Part shown: positions 1-8,671 of the stretch, piece by piece | How the letters are laid out: each line of letters starts with the position of its first letter | How positions within the stretch are numbered: the first letter of the stretch is position 1 | Source of the DNA: a virus | Strand: one strand, 5' to 3' | IMG/VR virus record: IMGVR_UViG_3300008114_000262 | Location: 1-27,709 of that record | Length of the DNA: 27,709 nucleotides | The notes under the pieces: model-generated | Database searches by the model: none | Told to the model about the DNA's origin: nothing | Seen by the model: the letters and a program-made list of their open reading frames with translations, nothing else | Translations under genes and position numbers: made by a program

Positions 1-214
1 TAATAATATATCTGCTGAACTTTTTGGAGCACAAACTATTGGAGAACCTAACAAAGACAATTTTAAAGCATTTGATGATTTGGAAAAACAGGATATTATT
101 GATTGGTTAAATGCAGTTATGGATATTTCTGCTTTAGAAGAAAATATTGCACAGAAAATTGAATTAATAGAAAATCCAACCACAGTTACTTTACAATTAA
201 AGAATAAAATATAA
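1..214 (+). CDS. 3' end of an unknown phage gene (5' partial)
   Basis: An open frame enters from the window edge (first full codon at base 2) and ends at TAA 212-214, giving about 70 residues. The visible part begins NNISAELFGAQ and ends TLQLKNKI. It is a soluble, acidic C-terminal piece with no cysteines, no membrane segment and no motif I recognise. It sits 11 bases upstream of the next gene on the same strand, so it is probably part of the same early-packaging transcript. I cannot assign a function. The start lies outside the window. Confidence 0.6.
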   Translation, partial: NNISAELFGAQTIGEPNKDNFKAFDDLEKQDIIDWLNAVMDISALEENIAQKIELIENPTTVTLQLKNKI

Positions 215-227
215 AATTAAATCAAAT
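215..227 (+). repeat. Leader repeat AATTAAATCAAAT, copy 1 (short)
   Basis: The first 13 bases of the repeat found at 5985 and 8645. Here it runs straight into the ATG at 226, so its spacing to the start codon differs from the other two copies. Low complexity makes chance possible for this short copy. Confidence 0.4.
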
Positions 228-453
228 GGATATAAGAAAAATATCAATCGGACCTGACTATAAAAGTGGTGCTATGCACTACATAGTTGGTCAAAAAATA
301 TTAGGAGATTCTAACGAAATTCATCTAATTAAATACGATACGAAAAAACAATCTATACAAATTTACATTATTAATCAAAAAAATGAGGTAGTTTTGTGGA
401 AAGAGTTTACCTTTACGGTTCCAATTTCAATCGAATTTAATATAGACTTTTAA
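226..453 (+). CDS. Small hypothetical phage protein (75 aa)
   Basis: A 75-aa protein starting at ATG 226 directly behind the A-rich leader AATTAAATCAAAT. It is rich in Ile, Lys and aromatic residues with alternating polar and hydrophobic positions, which suggests a small beta-rich fold. There is no signal peptide, membrane helix or cysteine pair. Its stop overlaps the next start by one base (TAATG at 451-455), so it is likely translated together with the GroES-like gene that follows. I do not recognise the family. Support comes from the tight coupling, the same strand and the lack of any competing frame. Confidence 0.65.
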   Translation: MDIRKISIGPDYKSGAMHYIVGQKILGDSNEIHLIKYDTKKQSIQIYIINQKNEVVLWKEFTFTVPISIEFNIDF

Positions 454-1016
454 TGAAATCGCCTTTTTATTTTATAGCTAAGCCTAAAAATGGGAAAAGG
501 TACGACAACACAAAAGACATAGCGGGAATTGAATTTATAATTAGTTCTTCAGAAGAAGACCATAAATTCTCAAACAGATATGCTGAGGTTGTAGAAGTAC
601 CATTAGGTTATACCGGTCCTATAGAGATAGGAGATACGCTTCTTGTGCATCATAATGCTTTCAAGTATTATAATGATATGAGAGGTCGTCAAAAAAGTGG
701 TAAGAGTTTTTTTAAAGATGACTTATTCTTTATTGAAACCGACCAATTCTTTATGTATAAGAAAAAAGATAAATGGTTTGCATACGATAGATATTGTTTT
801 GTAAAACCAATTCCTGCAATTGAATCCTACATCAAAAAACCTTTTAAAGAAGAACCATTAATGGGAATAATGATTTATCCAAATGATTACTTATTAAGTC
901 AAGGTATTGATTCGGGAGATACTATATGTTTCAAACCTGATAGCGAATATGAGTTTGATGTTGACGGAGAAAAGATGTACAGAATGTATGACCACCAAAT
1001 AACTATAAAGCTATGA
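453..1016 (+). CDS. GroES-like (co-chaperonin-type) phage protein
   Basis: A 187-aa protein that appears to contain two GroES-type beta segments. In the first, GIEF (25-28), YAEVVEVP (43-50) and IEIGDTLLVHHN (57-68) follow the GroES order of a VV strand and then a vkvGDxVlf strand. In the second, MGIMIYPNDYLL (137-148) is followed by GIDSGDTICF (151-160). Known: several phages carry their own co-chaperonins (T4 gp31) so that the host GroEL can fold the capsid protein. Inferred: this protein has that role, or is a structural derivative, because it lies just before the terminase and capsid genes. It is longer than a normal GroES (about 95 aa), and no mobile loop can be named with certainty. It overlaps its predecessor by one base and the small terminase by four (ATGA), so it is part of a coupled cluster. 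Confidence 0.5.
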   Translation: MKSPFYFIAKPKNGKRYDNTKDIAGIEFIISSSEEDHKFSNRYAEVVEVPLGYTGPIEIGDTLLVHHNAFKYYNDMRGRQKSGKSFFKDDLFFIETDQFFMYKKKDKWFAYDRYCFVKPIPAIESYIKKPFKEEPLMGIMIYPNDYLLSQGIDSGDTICFKPDSEYEFDVDGEKMYRMYDHQITIKL

Positions 1017-1297
1017 GTACAAAAGACATAAAACTAAAGATTATAGCAGCAGGACATAAAGCTGTAGAAGAATTAATTAAAGTCGCTGAGGACTCTATAT
1101 TGGACCCAAATAGCGAAGGAGATGATTTAGCTGCTGACAAGCTAAAAAATGCAGCAGCAACAAAGAAATTAGCGATATTCGATGCATTTGAAATTCTAAA
1201 TAGAATTGAAGCTGAAAAGGAAAGCATTGAGTTATCTGAAAAAGGTGGAAGTCGAACTGATACAAGACAAGGTTTTGCAGAAAGAAGGTCAAGATAA
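1013..1297 (+). CDS. terS: Terminase small subunit (putative)
   Basis: A 94-aa, highly charged, largely helical protein directly upstream of the large terminase, where a DNA-recognition subunit is expected. The middle (about 18-70) looks like two or three long amphipathic helices rich in Ala, Lys, Glu and Asp, such as KLKNAAATKKLAIFDAFEIL. The end GFAERRSR is a basic tail of a kind I associate with small terminase-like proteins of flavobacterial phages. ATG 1013 overlaps the preceding stop (ATGA). The 3' end overlaps the large terminase frame by about 50 bases. No helix-turn-helix is obvious, so the call rests on position, size and charge pattern; a generic small packaging protein is the alternative. 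Confidence 0.6.
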   Translation: MSTKDIKLKIIAAGHKAVEELIKVAEDSILDPNSEGDDLAADKLKNAAATKKLAIFDAFEILNRIEAEKESIELSEKGGSRTDTRQGFAERRSR

Positions 1298-3521
1298 ATT
1301 ATATACTGTAGTCAATGACTATATTGCTAAAGGAGTTATTTCTAATAAAAATAGAAATAGGTCTTGGGCGTATGGCTATAATGACCAATATGATGTTGTA
1401 GTAATATCAAAGACAGGTCAAATTGGAGACATTATTAATATATCAGGTCTTCATATTGCTATACCACCTGCTCCTGAAAAGTGTTTTCAAACAAGTTCAA
1501 GTAAAGCTGAACAATATTGGGAAAGACAACCGATACCTAAACCTTTAGAAAAAATACAATCTATATTCCAATGGAATGAAATGCCATCTGATTTTAAAAA
1601 TAGATGGGTTGATTATATTGAACAAGAGTTTGATTATAGAGAGCAAGGATATTGGTTTATGAATAATGGAGTTAAAACATATATAACCGGCTCTCATTAT
1701 ATGTACTTACAATGGTCAAGTATTGATGTTGGTTATCCTGACTTCCGTGAAGCTAATAGAATCTATTGGTTGTTTTGGGAAGCTTGTAAAGCAGATGAGC
1801 GTAGTTTTGGTATGATATACCTTAAAATTAGACGTTCAGGATTCTCTTTTATGTCTTCGTCTGAGGCTGTAAATATAGGAACACTTGCTAAAGATTCAAG
1901 GATTGGTATTTTGTCTAAGACAGGAGCCGATGCTAAAAAAATGTTTACAGATAAGGTTGTTCCTATAAATAGTAGACTTCCTTTCTTCTTTAAACCAATT
2001 ATGGATGGTATGGATAAACCTAAGACAGAGTTAGCATTTAGGGTTCCTGCATCTAAGATTACAAAGAAGAATATGTATGAATCTGATGCTGAAATAATTG
2101 AAGGATTAGATACATCAATAGATTGGAAGAATACAGAAGATAACTCTTATGACGGGGAAAAACTTCTATTTTTAGCTCACGATGAGAGCGGTAAGTGGAC
2201 TAAACCAAATAATATTAAAGAGAATTGGCGAGTAACTAAAACGTGTCTTCGATTAGGGTCTAAAATCATTGGTAAGTGTATGATGGGTTCAACGTCAAAT
2301 GCTTTATCAAAAGGAGGTCAGAACTATAAAGATATGTATGAGGATTCTAATGTATTAGTTAGAAATGCCAACGGCCAAACTAAATCAGGATTGTATTCTT
2401 TATTTATTCCTATGGAATGGAATATGGAGGGATTCATAGATAAATATGGTATGCCTATTTTCTATAAACCTGTTGAACCTATAAAAGGTGTAGATGGTTC
2501 TTGGATTAAGAATGGTGCTGTTGATTATTGGGAAGCAGAGGTTGACTCTTTGAAAAATGATGCTGATGCGTTAAATGAGTTCTATCGTCAGTTTCCAAGA
2601 ACAGAGTCTCACGCATTTAGGGATGAAAGTAAGCAGTCTTTGTTTAACCTTACAAAGATATACCAACAAATAGATTATAATGACTCTCTTATAAAAGAGC
2701 ATTATATTACAAGAGGTTCTTTTCATTGGCAGGATGGTATTAAAGATACTAAAGTTCTTTTTACTCCCGACAATAAAGGAAGATTCTTAGTTAGTTGGAC
2801 TCCTGCAAAACACTTGCAAAATAATGTACATATACGAAATGGAGTTAAATATCCGGGGAATGAACATATAGGGTCTTTTGGATGTGACTCTTATGATATA
2901 TCAGCAGTAGTTGGTGGTAGAGGTTCTAATGGTTCTCTTCACGGACTTACTAAATTCAATATGGATGATGCACCTTCCAATGAGTTTTTCTTGGAGTATA
3001 TAGCAAGGCCTCAGACAGCTGAGATATTTTTCGAAGAAGTTCTTATGGCTTGTGTATTCTATGGTATGCCTATTTTAATTGAGAACAATAAACCTCGATT
3101 ACTATACCATTTTAAAAATAGAGGATATAGAGGGTTTTCACTAAATAGACCTGATAAACAATATAATAAATTAACAAAAACAGAACGAGAACTTGGAGGA
3201 ATACCTAACTCTTCTGAAGATGTTAAACAATCTCACGCTTCTGCGATTGAGTCTTACATCGAGAAACATATAGGTTTTGATATGGCAGGGAATTATAGAG
3301 ACCCTGACCAAATAGGCAATATGCCTTTTACGAGAACATTAGAAGATTGGGCTAAGTTTGATATAAACGATAGAACAAAATTTGATGCTTCTATTAGTTC
3401 AGGATTAGCTATTATGGCTAACCAAAAGCATTTATATATTCCTGAGAAAAAAGATTCAAAAATTATTATTAACTTCGCAAGGTATTCTAATGATGGTTCA
3501 ACAAGTCAATTAATTAAATGA
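1245..3521 (+). CDS. terL: Terminase large subunit (packaging ATPase and nuclease)
   Basis: The packaging motor: it hydrolyses ATP to translocate DNA through the portal and cuts concatemers. Counting from GTG 1245 (758 aa), a degenerate Walker A-like loop is at 192-207 (YLKIRRSGFSFMSSSE). Walker B is at about 307-314, LLFLAHDE with D313 and E314. The coupling motif GSTSN is at 348-352. The RNase H-like nuclease domain has D548 and D551 in GCDSYD, E613 in LIENN, and D709/D714 in NDRTKFDASI. The frame has no ATG until about residue 113, well inside conserved sequence. A TTG at 1206 would add 13 residues, but GTG 1245 gives a start resembling the usual xVELIQDK N-terminus and follows the A/G-rich stretch GAAAAAG. 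It overlaps the small subunit, and its stop overlaps the portal start (ATGA at 3518-3521). Confidence 0.93.
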   Translation: MEVELIQDKVLQKEGQDKLYTVVNDYIAKGVISNKNRNRSWAYGYNDQYDVVVISKTGQIGDIINISGLHIAIPPAPEKCFQTSSSKAEQYWERQPIPKPLEKIQSIFQWNEMPSDFKNRWVDYIEQEFDYREQGYWFMNNGVKTYITGSHYMYLQWSSIDVGYPDFREANRIYWLFWEACKADERSFGMIYLKIRRSGFSFMSSSEAVNIGTLAKDSRIGILSKTGADAKKMFTDKVVPINSRLPFFFKPIMDGMDKPKTELAFRVPASKITKKNMYESDAEIIEGLDTSIDWKNTEDNSYDGEKLLFLAHDESGKWTKPNNIKENWRVTKTCLRLGSKIIGKCMMGSTSNALSKGGQNYKDMYEDSNVLVRNANGQTKSGLYSLFIPMEWNMEGFIDKYGMPIFYKPVEPIKGVDGSWIKNGAVDYWEAEVDSLKNDADALNEFYRQFPRTESHAFRDESKQSLFNLTKIYQQIDYNDSLIKEHYITRGSFHWQDGIKDTKVLFTPDNKGRFLVSWTPAKHLQNNVHIRNGVKYPGNEHIGSFGCDSYDISAVVGGRGSNGSLHGLTKFNMDDAPSNEFFLEYIARPQTAEIFFEEVLMACVFYGMPILIENNKPRLLYHFKNRGYRGFSLNRPDKQYNKLTKTERELGGIPNSSEDVKQSHASAIESYIEKHIGFDMAGNYRDPDQIGNMPFTRTLEDWAKFDINDRTKFDASISSGLAIMANQKHLYIPEKKDSKIIINFARYSNDGSTSQLIK

Positions 3522-5953
3522 AAAATATAACAATAGATATTACATCGTCAGTATTTCCAAGTCAGTTAGCTACTGATGCGGAAAAAGCGTCTCCTCAATT
3601 TGGTCTACAAGTTGGTCAAGCTATTCAGTACGAATGGTTCAGAAAAGACGGAAATAATTGTAGATATTATAGCCAATGGAGAGAATTTAATAGGTTAAGA
3701 CTCTATGCGAGAGGAGAACAGCCTATTGCTAAATACAAGAATGAATTAGCTATTGATGGAGATTTATCCTATCTAAATTTAGATTGGACTCCTGTTCCAA
3801 TTATTTCTAAATTTGTTGATATTGTTGTAAACGGTATGTCGGATAGATTGTTTAAAGTTAAGGCATACGCACAAGATGCAATGTCTCAAGCTAAGAGAAG
3901 CAAGTATCAAGAAATGATGGAGTCTCAAGTAGCAGGTAAACAAATCTTATCTCAAATAAAAGAACTTTCAGGAGTTGACCCTTTTGTTATGGACCCTGAT
4001 AAACTTCCTAATAGTGATGAAGAATTAGCATTATATATGCAGCTTAACTATAAGCCTGCTATTGAGATAGCTGAAGAGGAAGCTATCAATACAATGTTTG
4101 ACGAAAACCATTATGATAACATTAGAAAGAGACTTGATTATGACGCTACTGTAATTGGTATTGGAATAGCTAAGCACGAATTTCTTCAAGGTTCAGGTGT
4201 ACAAATTTCTTATGTTGACCCTGCTAATGTTGTTTACTCTTACACAGAAGACCCTTACTTTAGAGATTGTTTCTATTGGGGAGAAATCAAAACGCTTCCT
4301 ATTACGGAGTTAATGAAGATAGACCCTACTCTAACAAAAGAAGACCTTCAAGAAATTACACAATACAGTCAACAATGGTACGATTATTATAATGTTGCTC
4401 AATTTTATGAGAATAGTGTATTCTCAAGAGATACAGCTACATTAATGTATTTCAATTATAAAACTACGAAAAAAATTGTTTACAAGAAAAAAATTCTTGA
4501 TAGCGGAGTTACTCGTATGATTGAGAAAGATGATACTTTCAACCCTCCTACAGAAATGATGGAAGAAGGTAATTTCGAAAAGATTGAAAAAACAATTGAT
4601 GTTTGGTACGAAGGAGTTATGGTTATGGGAACCAATATTCTTTTGAAGTGGGAATTATCTAAAAATATGGTAAGACCAAAATCTGCATCTCAACACGCAA
4701 TACCAAATTATGTTGCTGCGGCACCTCGTATGTATAAAGGAGTAATTGAGTCTTTAGTAAGAAGAATGATTCCTTTTGCAGACCTTATCCAAATAACACA
4801 TTTAAAACTACAACAAGTAATCAATAGAACAGTTCCTGATGGGGTATTTATTGATGCTGATGGTTTAAATGAAGTTGACTTAGGTACAGGAGCGGCATAC
4901 AATCCTGAAGACGCATTAAGATTATACTTTCAAACAGGTTCTGTTATTGGTCGTAGTTATACTCAAGATGGAGACTTTAATAACGCAAGAGTTCCTATTA
5001 CTCAGTTGACTTCTAATTCAGGTGCTTCTAAAACGCAAATGCTTTTAGCTAATTATAATCATTATATGGATATGATTAGAGCTGTAACCGGATTAAATGA
5101 AGCAAGAGATGGTTCTACTCCTGACCCTAACTCTTTAGTTGGTGTTCAGAAGTTAGCAGCATTAAATTCAAATACAGCTACAAGACACATATTAGAAGGA
5201 AGTTTATTTATTTACAGAACATTAGCTGAGGCTTTAACTTATAGAATTGCAGATATATTAGAATACTCTGATTTCAAAGAAGATTTTATTAATAAGATAG
5301 GAAGATTTAATGTTTCTATTTTAAATGATATTAAAGAACTTTATATTTATGATTTTGGTATTTTTATTGAGGTTTCTCCTGATGAAGAACAAAAAGCTCA
5401 ACTTGAGGCTAATATCCAAATGGCATTGTCTAAAGGAGATATTAATCTTGAAGATGCAATTGATATTCGTGAAATTAAAAACCTTAAACTTGCGAACCAA
5501 TTATTGAAACTTAAGAGAGTTAAGAAACAAGAGCGTGAAGAGCAAATGAAGATGCAGCAACAAGCTATGACTGCTCAACAACAATTGAAGTCTCAAGAGA
5601 TGGCAGGCCAAATAGCAGCGGAGAAAATGCAAATAGAACTTCAAACAAAAATGCAGTTAAAACAAGCTGAAATTGCTTTTGACATACAGTTATTAGAAAG
5701 AGAAGCTCAAATGAAATCTGACCTTATGGCTCAAGAGTTTAGCTATAATCAGCAATTAAAAGGTATTGAAATTGAAACACTTAGTGCTCGTGAAAAAGAA
5801 AAAGAAGATGCTAAATCTAAAAGAATAAGTCAACAAAATACAGAGCAATCAAAGTTAATAAATCAACGTAAAAACAACCTACCTCCGTTGAATTTTGAAT
5901 CAAATGAGGATAGCTTAGATGGGTTCGACTTAGGAGAATTTGAGCCTCGATAA
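3518..5953 (+). CDS. Portal protein
   Basis: An 811-aa protein at the position expected for the portal, the dodecameric ring at the capsid vertex through which DNA enters and leaves. The core (about 30-650) is mixed alpha/beta. It includes the YVDPANVVYSYTEDPYFRD segment (about 230-250), a long helical part around MIPFADLIQITHLKLQQVIN, and the MIRAVTGLNEARDG segment (about 517-530), a pattern I know from portals of this group. From about 660 to 790 the protein becomes a Gln/Lys/Glu-rich coiled coil, likely the barrel helices, and it ends in an acidic tail (DSLDGFDLGEFEPR). Its length matches the large portals of crAss-like and related podoviruses. It is translationally coupled to the terminase. 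Confidence 0.88.
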   Translation: MKNITIDITSSVFPSQLATDAEKASPQFGLQVGQAIQYEWFRKDGNNCRYYSQWREFNRLRLYARGEQPIAKYKNELAIDGDLSYLNLDWTPVPIISKFVDIVVNGMSDRLFKVKAYAQDAMSQAKRSKYQEMMESQVAGKQILSQIKELSGVDPFVMDPDKLPNSDEELALYMQLNYKPAIEIAEEEAINTMFDENHYDNIRKRLDYDATVIGIGIAKHEFLQGSGVQISYVDPANVVYSYTEDPYFRDCFYWGEIKTLPITELMKIDPTLTKEDLQEITQYSQQWYDYYNVAQFYENSVFSRDTATLMYFNYKTTKKIVYKKKILDSGVTRMIEKDDTFNPPTEMMEEGNFEKIEKTIDVWYEGVMVMGTNILLKWELSKNMVRPKSASQHAIPNYVAAAPRMYKGVIESLVRRMIPFADLIQITHLKLQQVINRTVPDGVFIDADGLNEVDLGTGAAYNPEDALRLYFQTGSVIGRSYTQDGDFNNARVPITQLTSNSGASKTQMLLANYNHYMDMIRAVTGLNEARDGSTPDPNSLVGVQKLAALNSNTATRHILEGSLFIYRTLAEALTYRIADILEYSDFKEDFINKIGRFNVSILNDIKELYIYDFGIFIEVSPDEEQKAQLEANIQMALSKGDINLEDAIDIREIKNLKLANQLLKLKRVKKQEREEQMKMQQQAMTAQQQLKSQEMAGQIAAEKMQIELQTKMQLKQAEIAFDIQLLEREAQMKSDLMAQEFSYNQQLKGIEIETLSAREKEKEDAKSKRISQQNTEQSKLINQRKNNLPPLNFESNEDSLDGFDLGEFEPR

Positions 5954-5971
5954 AATATAAACATTTTTGTT

Positions 5972-5979
5972 TACATTTG
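5972..5979 (+). promoter_or_regulatory. Putative Bacteroidota -7 promoter box
   Basis: TACATTTG matches the TAnnTTTG -7 element of Bacteroidota promoters and lies in the 58-base gap between portal and scaffold. A start of transcription about 6 bases downstream would place the first base near the leader repeat at 5985. I see no TTG element at the expected distance upstream, so this is a half match. Confidence 0.4.
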
Positions 5980-5984
5980 TAAAA

Positions 5985-6001
5985 AATTAAATCAAATTAA
6001 A
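5985..6001 (+). repeat. Leader repeat AATTAAATCAAATTAAA, copy 2
   Basis: A 17-base sequence identical to 8645-8661, ending exactly 10 bases before the scaffold start codon. Its first 13 bases also occur at 215-227. It is A/T-rich and unlikely to fold, so it may act as a translation enhancer in place of a Shine-Dalgarno site. Confidence 0.6.
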
Positions 6002-6011
6002 ATTAAATAAA

Positions 6012-7142
6012 ATGGAATTAAAAGTAAGAGCCTTAGACGGTACTGAAGAAAAAGGAGTTGCTCAAGTAGAACAAGAGTTACTTGATAGACACGAGCAGCA
6101 GTTTACAGATATTAGTAATCAACAACCGGATGATGTGCCGCATGTTGAAATGCCACAGGTTGATGCGCCAACTGTTGACGCACCACCCGCATACGATGAT
6201 AGTTCGGATGAGTTATCAGAAGAAAAAGTTCTTTCATATATTGGTAAAAAATATAATAAAGAAATTAAATCGTTTGACGATTTAATGGCTGAAAGAAAAG
6301 AATCAATTGATTTACCTGAAGATGTTGCTACTTATTTAAGATACAAGCAAGAAACGGGTAGAGGAATTGAGGACTTTATGAAGCTAAACAAAGATGTAGA
6401 TTCTATGGAGCCTGAAACTCTTTTAAGAGAGTATTTTTCTTCAACTCAAGATGGTCTTGATGCAGATGATATAGAAGTTTTAATGGATGACTATAGATAT
6501 GATGAAGACCTTGATGATGAATCTACAATTAGAAAAATTAAGTTAGAAACCAAAAAGGCTGTTGCCCAAGCTAAGAAGTTTTTTAATTCTCAAAAGGAAA
6601 AATACAAAGTGCCACTTGAGTCAAGTGCCCCACTTATTTCTGAAGAAGAAAAAGAAATCTACGAAAGCTATAAGCAATATACCAAAGAGGCTAAGACTAT
6701 TGAAGAAGAAAACGAGAGAAAAAGAAATTGGTTTGAACAAAAAACCCAAGAAGTTTTCAGTGACGAGTTCAAAGGTTTTGAATTTGCAATTGATGACAAG
6801 AAGATTACTTTTAATCCCGCAGACCGAAATGAATTGAAAAAATTACAATCTAATCCTGCAAACTTTGTAAATAAGTTTTTAGATGAGCAAGGTTTAATTA
6901 AAGATGCTATCGGTTATCATAAGTCATTAGCTGTAGCTATGAATCCTGAGAAGTTTGCAAGGTTCTTTTATGAACAAGGTAAATCAGATGCTGTTGATGG
7001 GACAATGAAGAATATTAAGAATATTCAAATGTCTGAGCGTGTAGCACCTCAAATTACCAAGTCAAATGATGGGGTTCAAGTTAGAGAGGTAAATCCTGAT
7101 TCGGGAAGGAGCCTAAAAATCCGAAGCATTAAAAAATTGTAA
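6012..7142 (+). CDS. Capsid scaffolding protein (putative)
   Basis: A 376-aa, very acidic and predicted mostly helical protein between portal and capsid protein, the usual place for a scaffold, which directs procapsid assembly and is then lost. Residues 35-65 are Asp/Pro-rich and disordered-looking, with a small internal duplication (VDAPTVDAP). The middle (about 185-265) is long charged helix or coiled coil full of Glu and Lys. The extreme C-terminus is basic (SGRSLKIRSIKKL), as in scaffolds whose basic tail contacts the capsid protein. There is no protease motif (no Ser-His-Asp or Lon-like signature). It has its own leader and promoter-like box, which fits separate high expression with the capsid protein 19 bases downstream. 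The call is from position and composition. Confidence 0.7.
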   Translation: MELKVRALDGTEEKGVAQVEQELLDRHEQQFTDISNQQPDDVPHVEMPQVDAPTVDAPPAYDDSSDELSEEKVLSYIGKKYNKEIKSFDDLMAERKESIDLPEDVATYLRYKQETGRGIEDFMKLNKDVDSMEPETLLREYFSSTQDGLDADDIEVLMDDYRYDEDLDDESTIRKIKLETKKAVAQAKKFFNSQKEKYKVPLESSAPLISEEEKEIYESYKQYTKEAKTIEEENERKRNWFEQKTQEVFSDEFKGFEFAIDDKKITFNPADRNELKKLQSNPANFVNKFLDEQGLIKDAIGYHKSLAVAMNPEKFARFFYEQGKSDAVDGTMKNIKNIQMSERVAPQITKSNDGVQVREVNPDSGRSLKIRSIKKL

Positions 7143-7161
7143 AACTTTAAATTAAAAAAAA

Positions 7162-8580
7162 ATGGCAAGTGCTTTATTAAACAATCCTACTTTTGCTTTA
7201 CAGCCAAGTGCTGAGCAAGTAGCTTTACAGACAAACTATATTACTAACTTCAACTTCTTGAATCAGTATCTTCCTGATACTTATGAGAAAGAATTTGAGC
7301 GTTATGGTAATAGAACCATCGCATCATTCTTAAGAATGGTAGGTGCTGAGATGCCTTCTAACTCTGACCAAATTAAATGGGCAGAACAAGGTCGTCTACA
7401 CATTAAATACACTAACTGTACTTCAGCTGCTGCTGCAGGTTCAGGTACAGCAACTTTCACAGTAGCTGACTCAGGTGTTACTTACATCGCAATCCGCGTT
7501 GGACAAACTGTTATGATTCAAAACAACACTTCAGGTGTTTTCAACAAAGCAATCGTAACTGCAGTTCCATCTGCAACTACTTTCACAGTAGCTTACTACG
7601 AAGCAGCAGGACAAGCTTTTGCTGTATCTACTCAATGTACTGTATTCATCTACGGTTCTGAGTTCAAAAAAGGAACTCCGGGAATGGTTGGTTCATTAGA
7701 ATCAGAAGATTCAATCTTCTCTAACAACCCAATTATCATTAAAGATAAATATGCGGTTAATGGTTCTGATATGGCTCAAATCGGATGGGTAGAAGTTACT
7801 ACTGAAAATGGTGCTACAGGATACTTATGGTATTTGAAATCTGAGCACGAAACTCGTTTAAGATTCGAAGATTACTTAGAAACTGCAATGATTGAAGCAG
7901 TTCCTGCTGCGTCAGGTTCAGCTGCTAATTCTCAAGGTTATATGGGTTCTGAAGGTATCTTCTACGTAGTAAACAACAGAGGAAATGTATGGGGTGGTGG
8001 TACACCAACTACTTTACCTGATTGGGATACAATCGTTTCTCGTTTAGATAAACAAGGAGCTATTGAAGAAAATGCTTTATTTGTTAACCGTGGATTGTCT
8101 TTCGACATCGACAATATGTTAGCTACATTGAACGGATTCGCAGGAAGTGGTGTATCTCAGTCTGCATCATTCGGTTTATTCGATAATGACATCAATATGG
8201 CATTAAACTTAGGATTTACAGGATTCCGTAGAGGTTATGATTTCTACAAATCTGATTGGAAATACTTAAATGACCCAACAATGCGTGGAGGTTTAAACCA
8301 AACTGCTGCAACTGCAACAGGTACTGTAACAGGTTTATTAGTTCCTGCAGGTTCTACTTCAGTATACGACCAAATCTTAGGTAAAAACGCTAAGAGACCA
8401 TTCTTACACGTAAGATACCGTGCTTCTGAAGCTGAGGACAGACGTTACAAAACTTGGATTACAGGTTCTGCCGGAGGTGCTCAAACATCTGACTTGGATG
8501 CAATGGAAGTGAACTTCCTATCTGAAAGATGTGTATGTACTTTAGGTGCAAACAACTTCGTATTATTCCGTTTCGGATAA
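7162..8580 (+). CDS. Major capsid protein
   Basis: A 472-aa protein forming the capsid shell, expected to have the HK97 fold. The N-terminal helix and E-loop region occupies about 1-85. An inserted beta domain, Gly/Thr/Ala-rich, spans about 84-165 (GSGTATFTVADSG ... SATTFTVAYY). The P- and A-domain part follows, with GFRRGYDFYKSDWKYLND (355-372) and KRPFLHVRYRASEAEDRRYK (411-430), then FLSERCVCTLGANNF near the end; these are the most recognisable stretches for capsid proteins of flavobacterial podoviruses. Codon use differs from its neighbours: many Phe, Asn, Ile, Tyr and Asp codons end in C, as expected for a very highly expressed gene. The start follows a poly-A leader, and a strong terminator lies immediately downstream. 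Confidence 0.9.
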   Translation: MASALLNNPTFALQPSAEQVALQTNYITNFNFLNQYLPDTYEKEFERYGNRTIASFLRMVGAEMPSNSDQIKWAEQGRLHIKYTNCTSAAAAGSGTATFTVADSGVTYIAIRVGQTVMIQNNTSGVFNKAIVTAVPSATTFTVAYYEAAGQAFAVSTQCTVFIYGSEFKKGTPGMVGSLESEDSIFSNNPIIIKDKYAVNGSDMAQIGWVEVTTENGATGYLWYLKSEHETRLRFEDYLETAMIEAVPAASGSAANSQGYMGSEGIFYVVNNRGNVWGGGTPTTLPDWDTIVSRLDKQGAIEENALFVNRGLSFDIDNMLATLNGFAGSGVSQSASFGLFDNDINMALNLGFTGFRRGYDFYKSDWKYLNDPTMRGGLNQTAATATGTVTGLLVPAGSTSVYDQILGKNAKRPFLHVRYRASEAEDRRYKTWITGSAGGAQTSDLDAMEVNFLSERCVCTLGANNFVLFRFG

Positions 8581-8597
8581 TATATAGTTTAAATATT

Positions 8598-8632
8598 ACA
8601 GAGTCTCATTCGTGAGGCTCTGTATATTTTTT
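8598..8632 (+). terminator. Rho-independent terminator after the capsid gene (UUCG loop)
   Basis: An 11-bp stem, ACAGAGTCTCA (8598-8608) pairing with TGAGGCTCTGT (8613-8623) with one T-G wobble, closes on a TTCG tetraloop (8609-8612). A T-rich stretch follows (8625-8632). UUCG loops are unusually stable. It sits 17 bases after the capsid stop codon. Confidence 0.9.
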
Positions 8633-8644
8633 ATTTAGAAAAAG

Positions 8645-8661
8645 AATTAAATCAAATTAAA
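8645..8661 (+). repeat. Leader repeat AATTAAATCAAATTAAA, copy 3
   Basis: Identical over 17 bases to 5985-6001, and again ending exactly 10 bases before a start codon (8672). Confidence 0.6.
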
Positions 8662-8671
8662 TATTTATAAA

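Noticed and set aside
1003-1227. Minus-strand open frames opposite the small terminase and other genes (for example 1003-1227, 4708-4902, 14266-14544, 20161-20412, 24701-24949)
   Set aside because: All lie fully inside well-supported plus-strand genes, have low-complexity Ser/Phe/Leu/Ile-rich translations typical of antisense AT-rich DNA, and have no leader or recognisable motif.
6082-6837. Short plus-strand frames inside the scaffold gene (6082-6285, 6562-6837), and similar ones at 5325-5507 and 24078-24278
   Set aside because: They are out-of-phase shadows of coding sequence with Lys/Leu- or Asn/Gln-rich nonsense-like translations and no independent leader.
8623-8630. TATATTTT as a promoter box for the 247-aa gene
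   Set aside because: It lacks the final G of TAnnTTTG and coincides with the T-rich tail of the terminator, so it is better explained as part of that.
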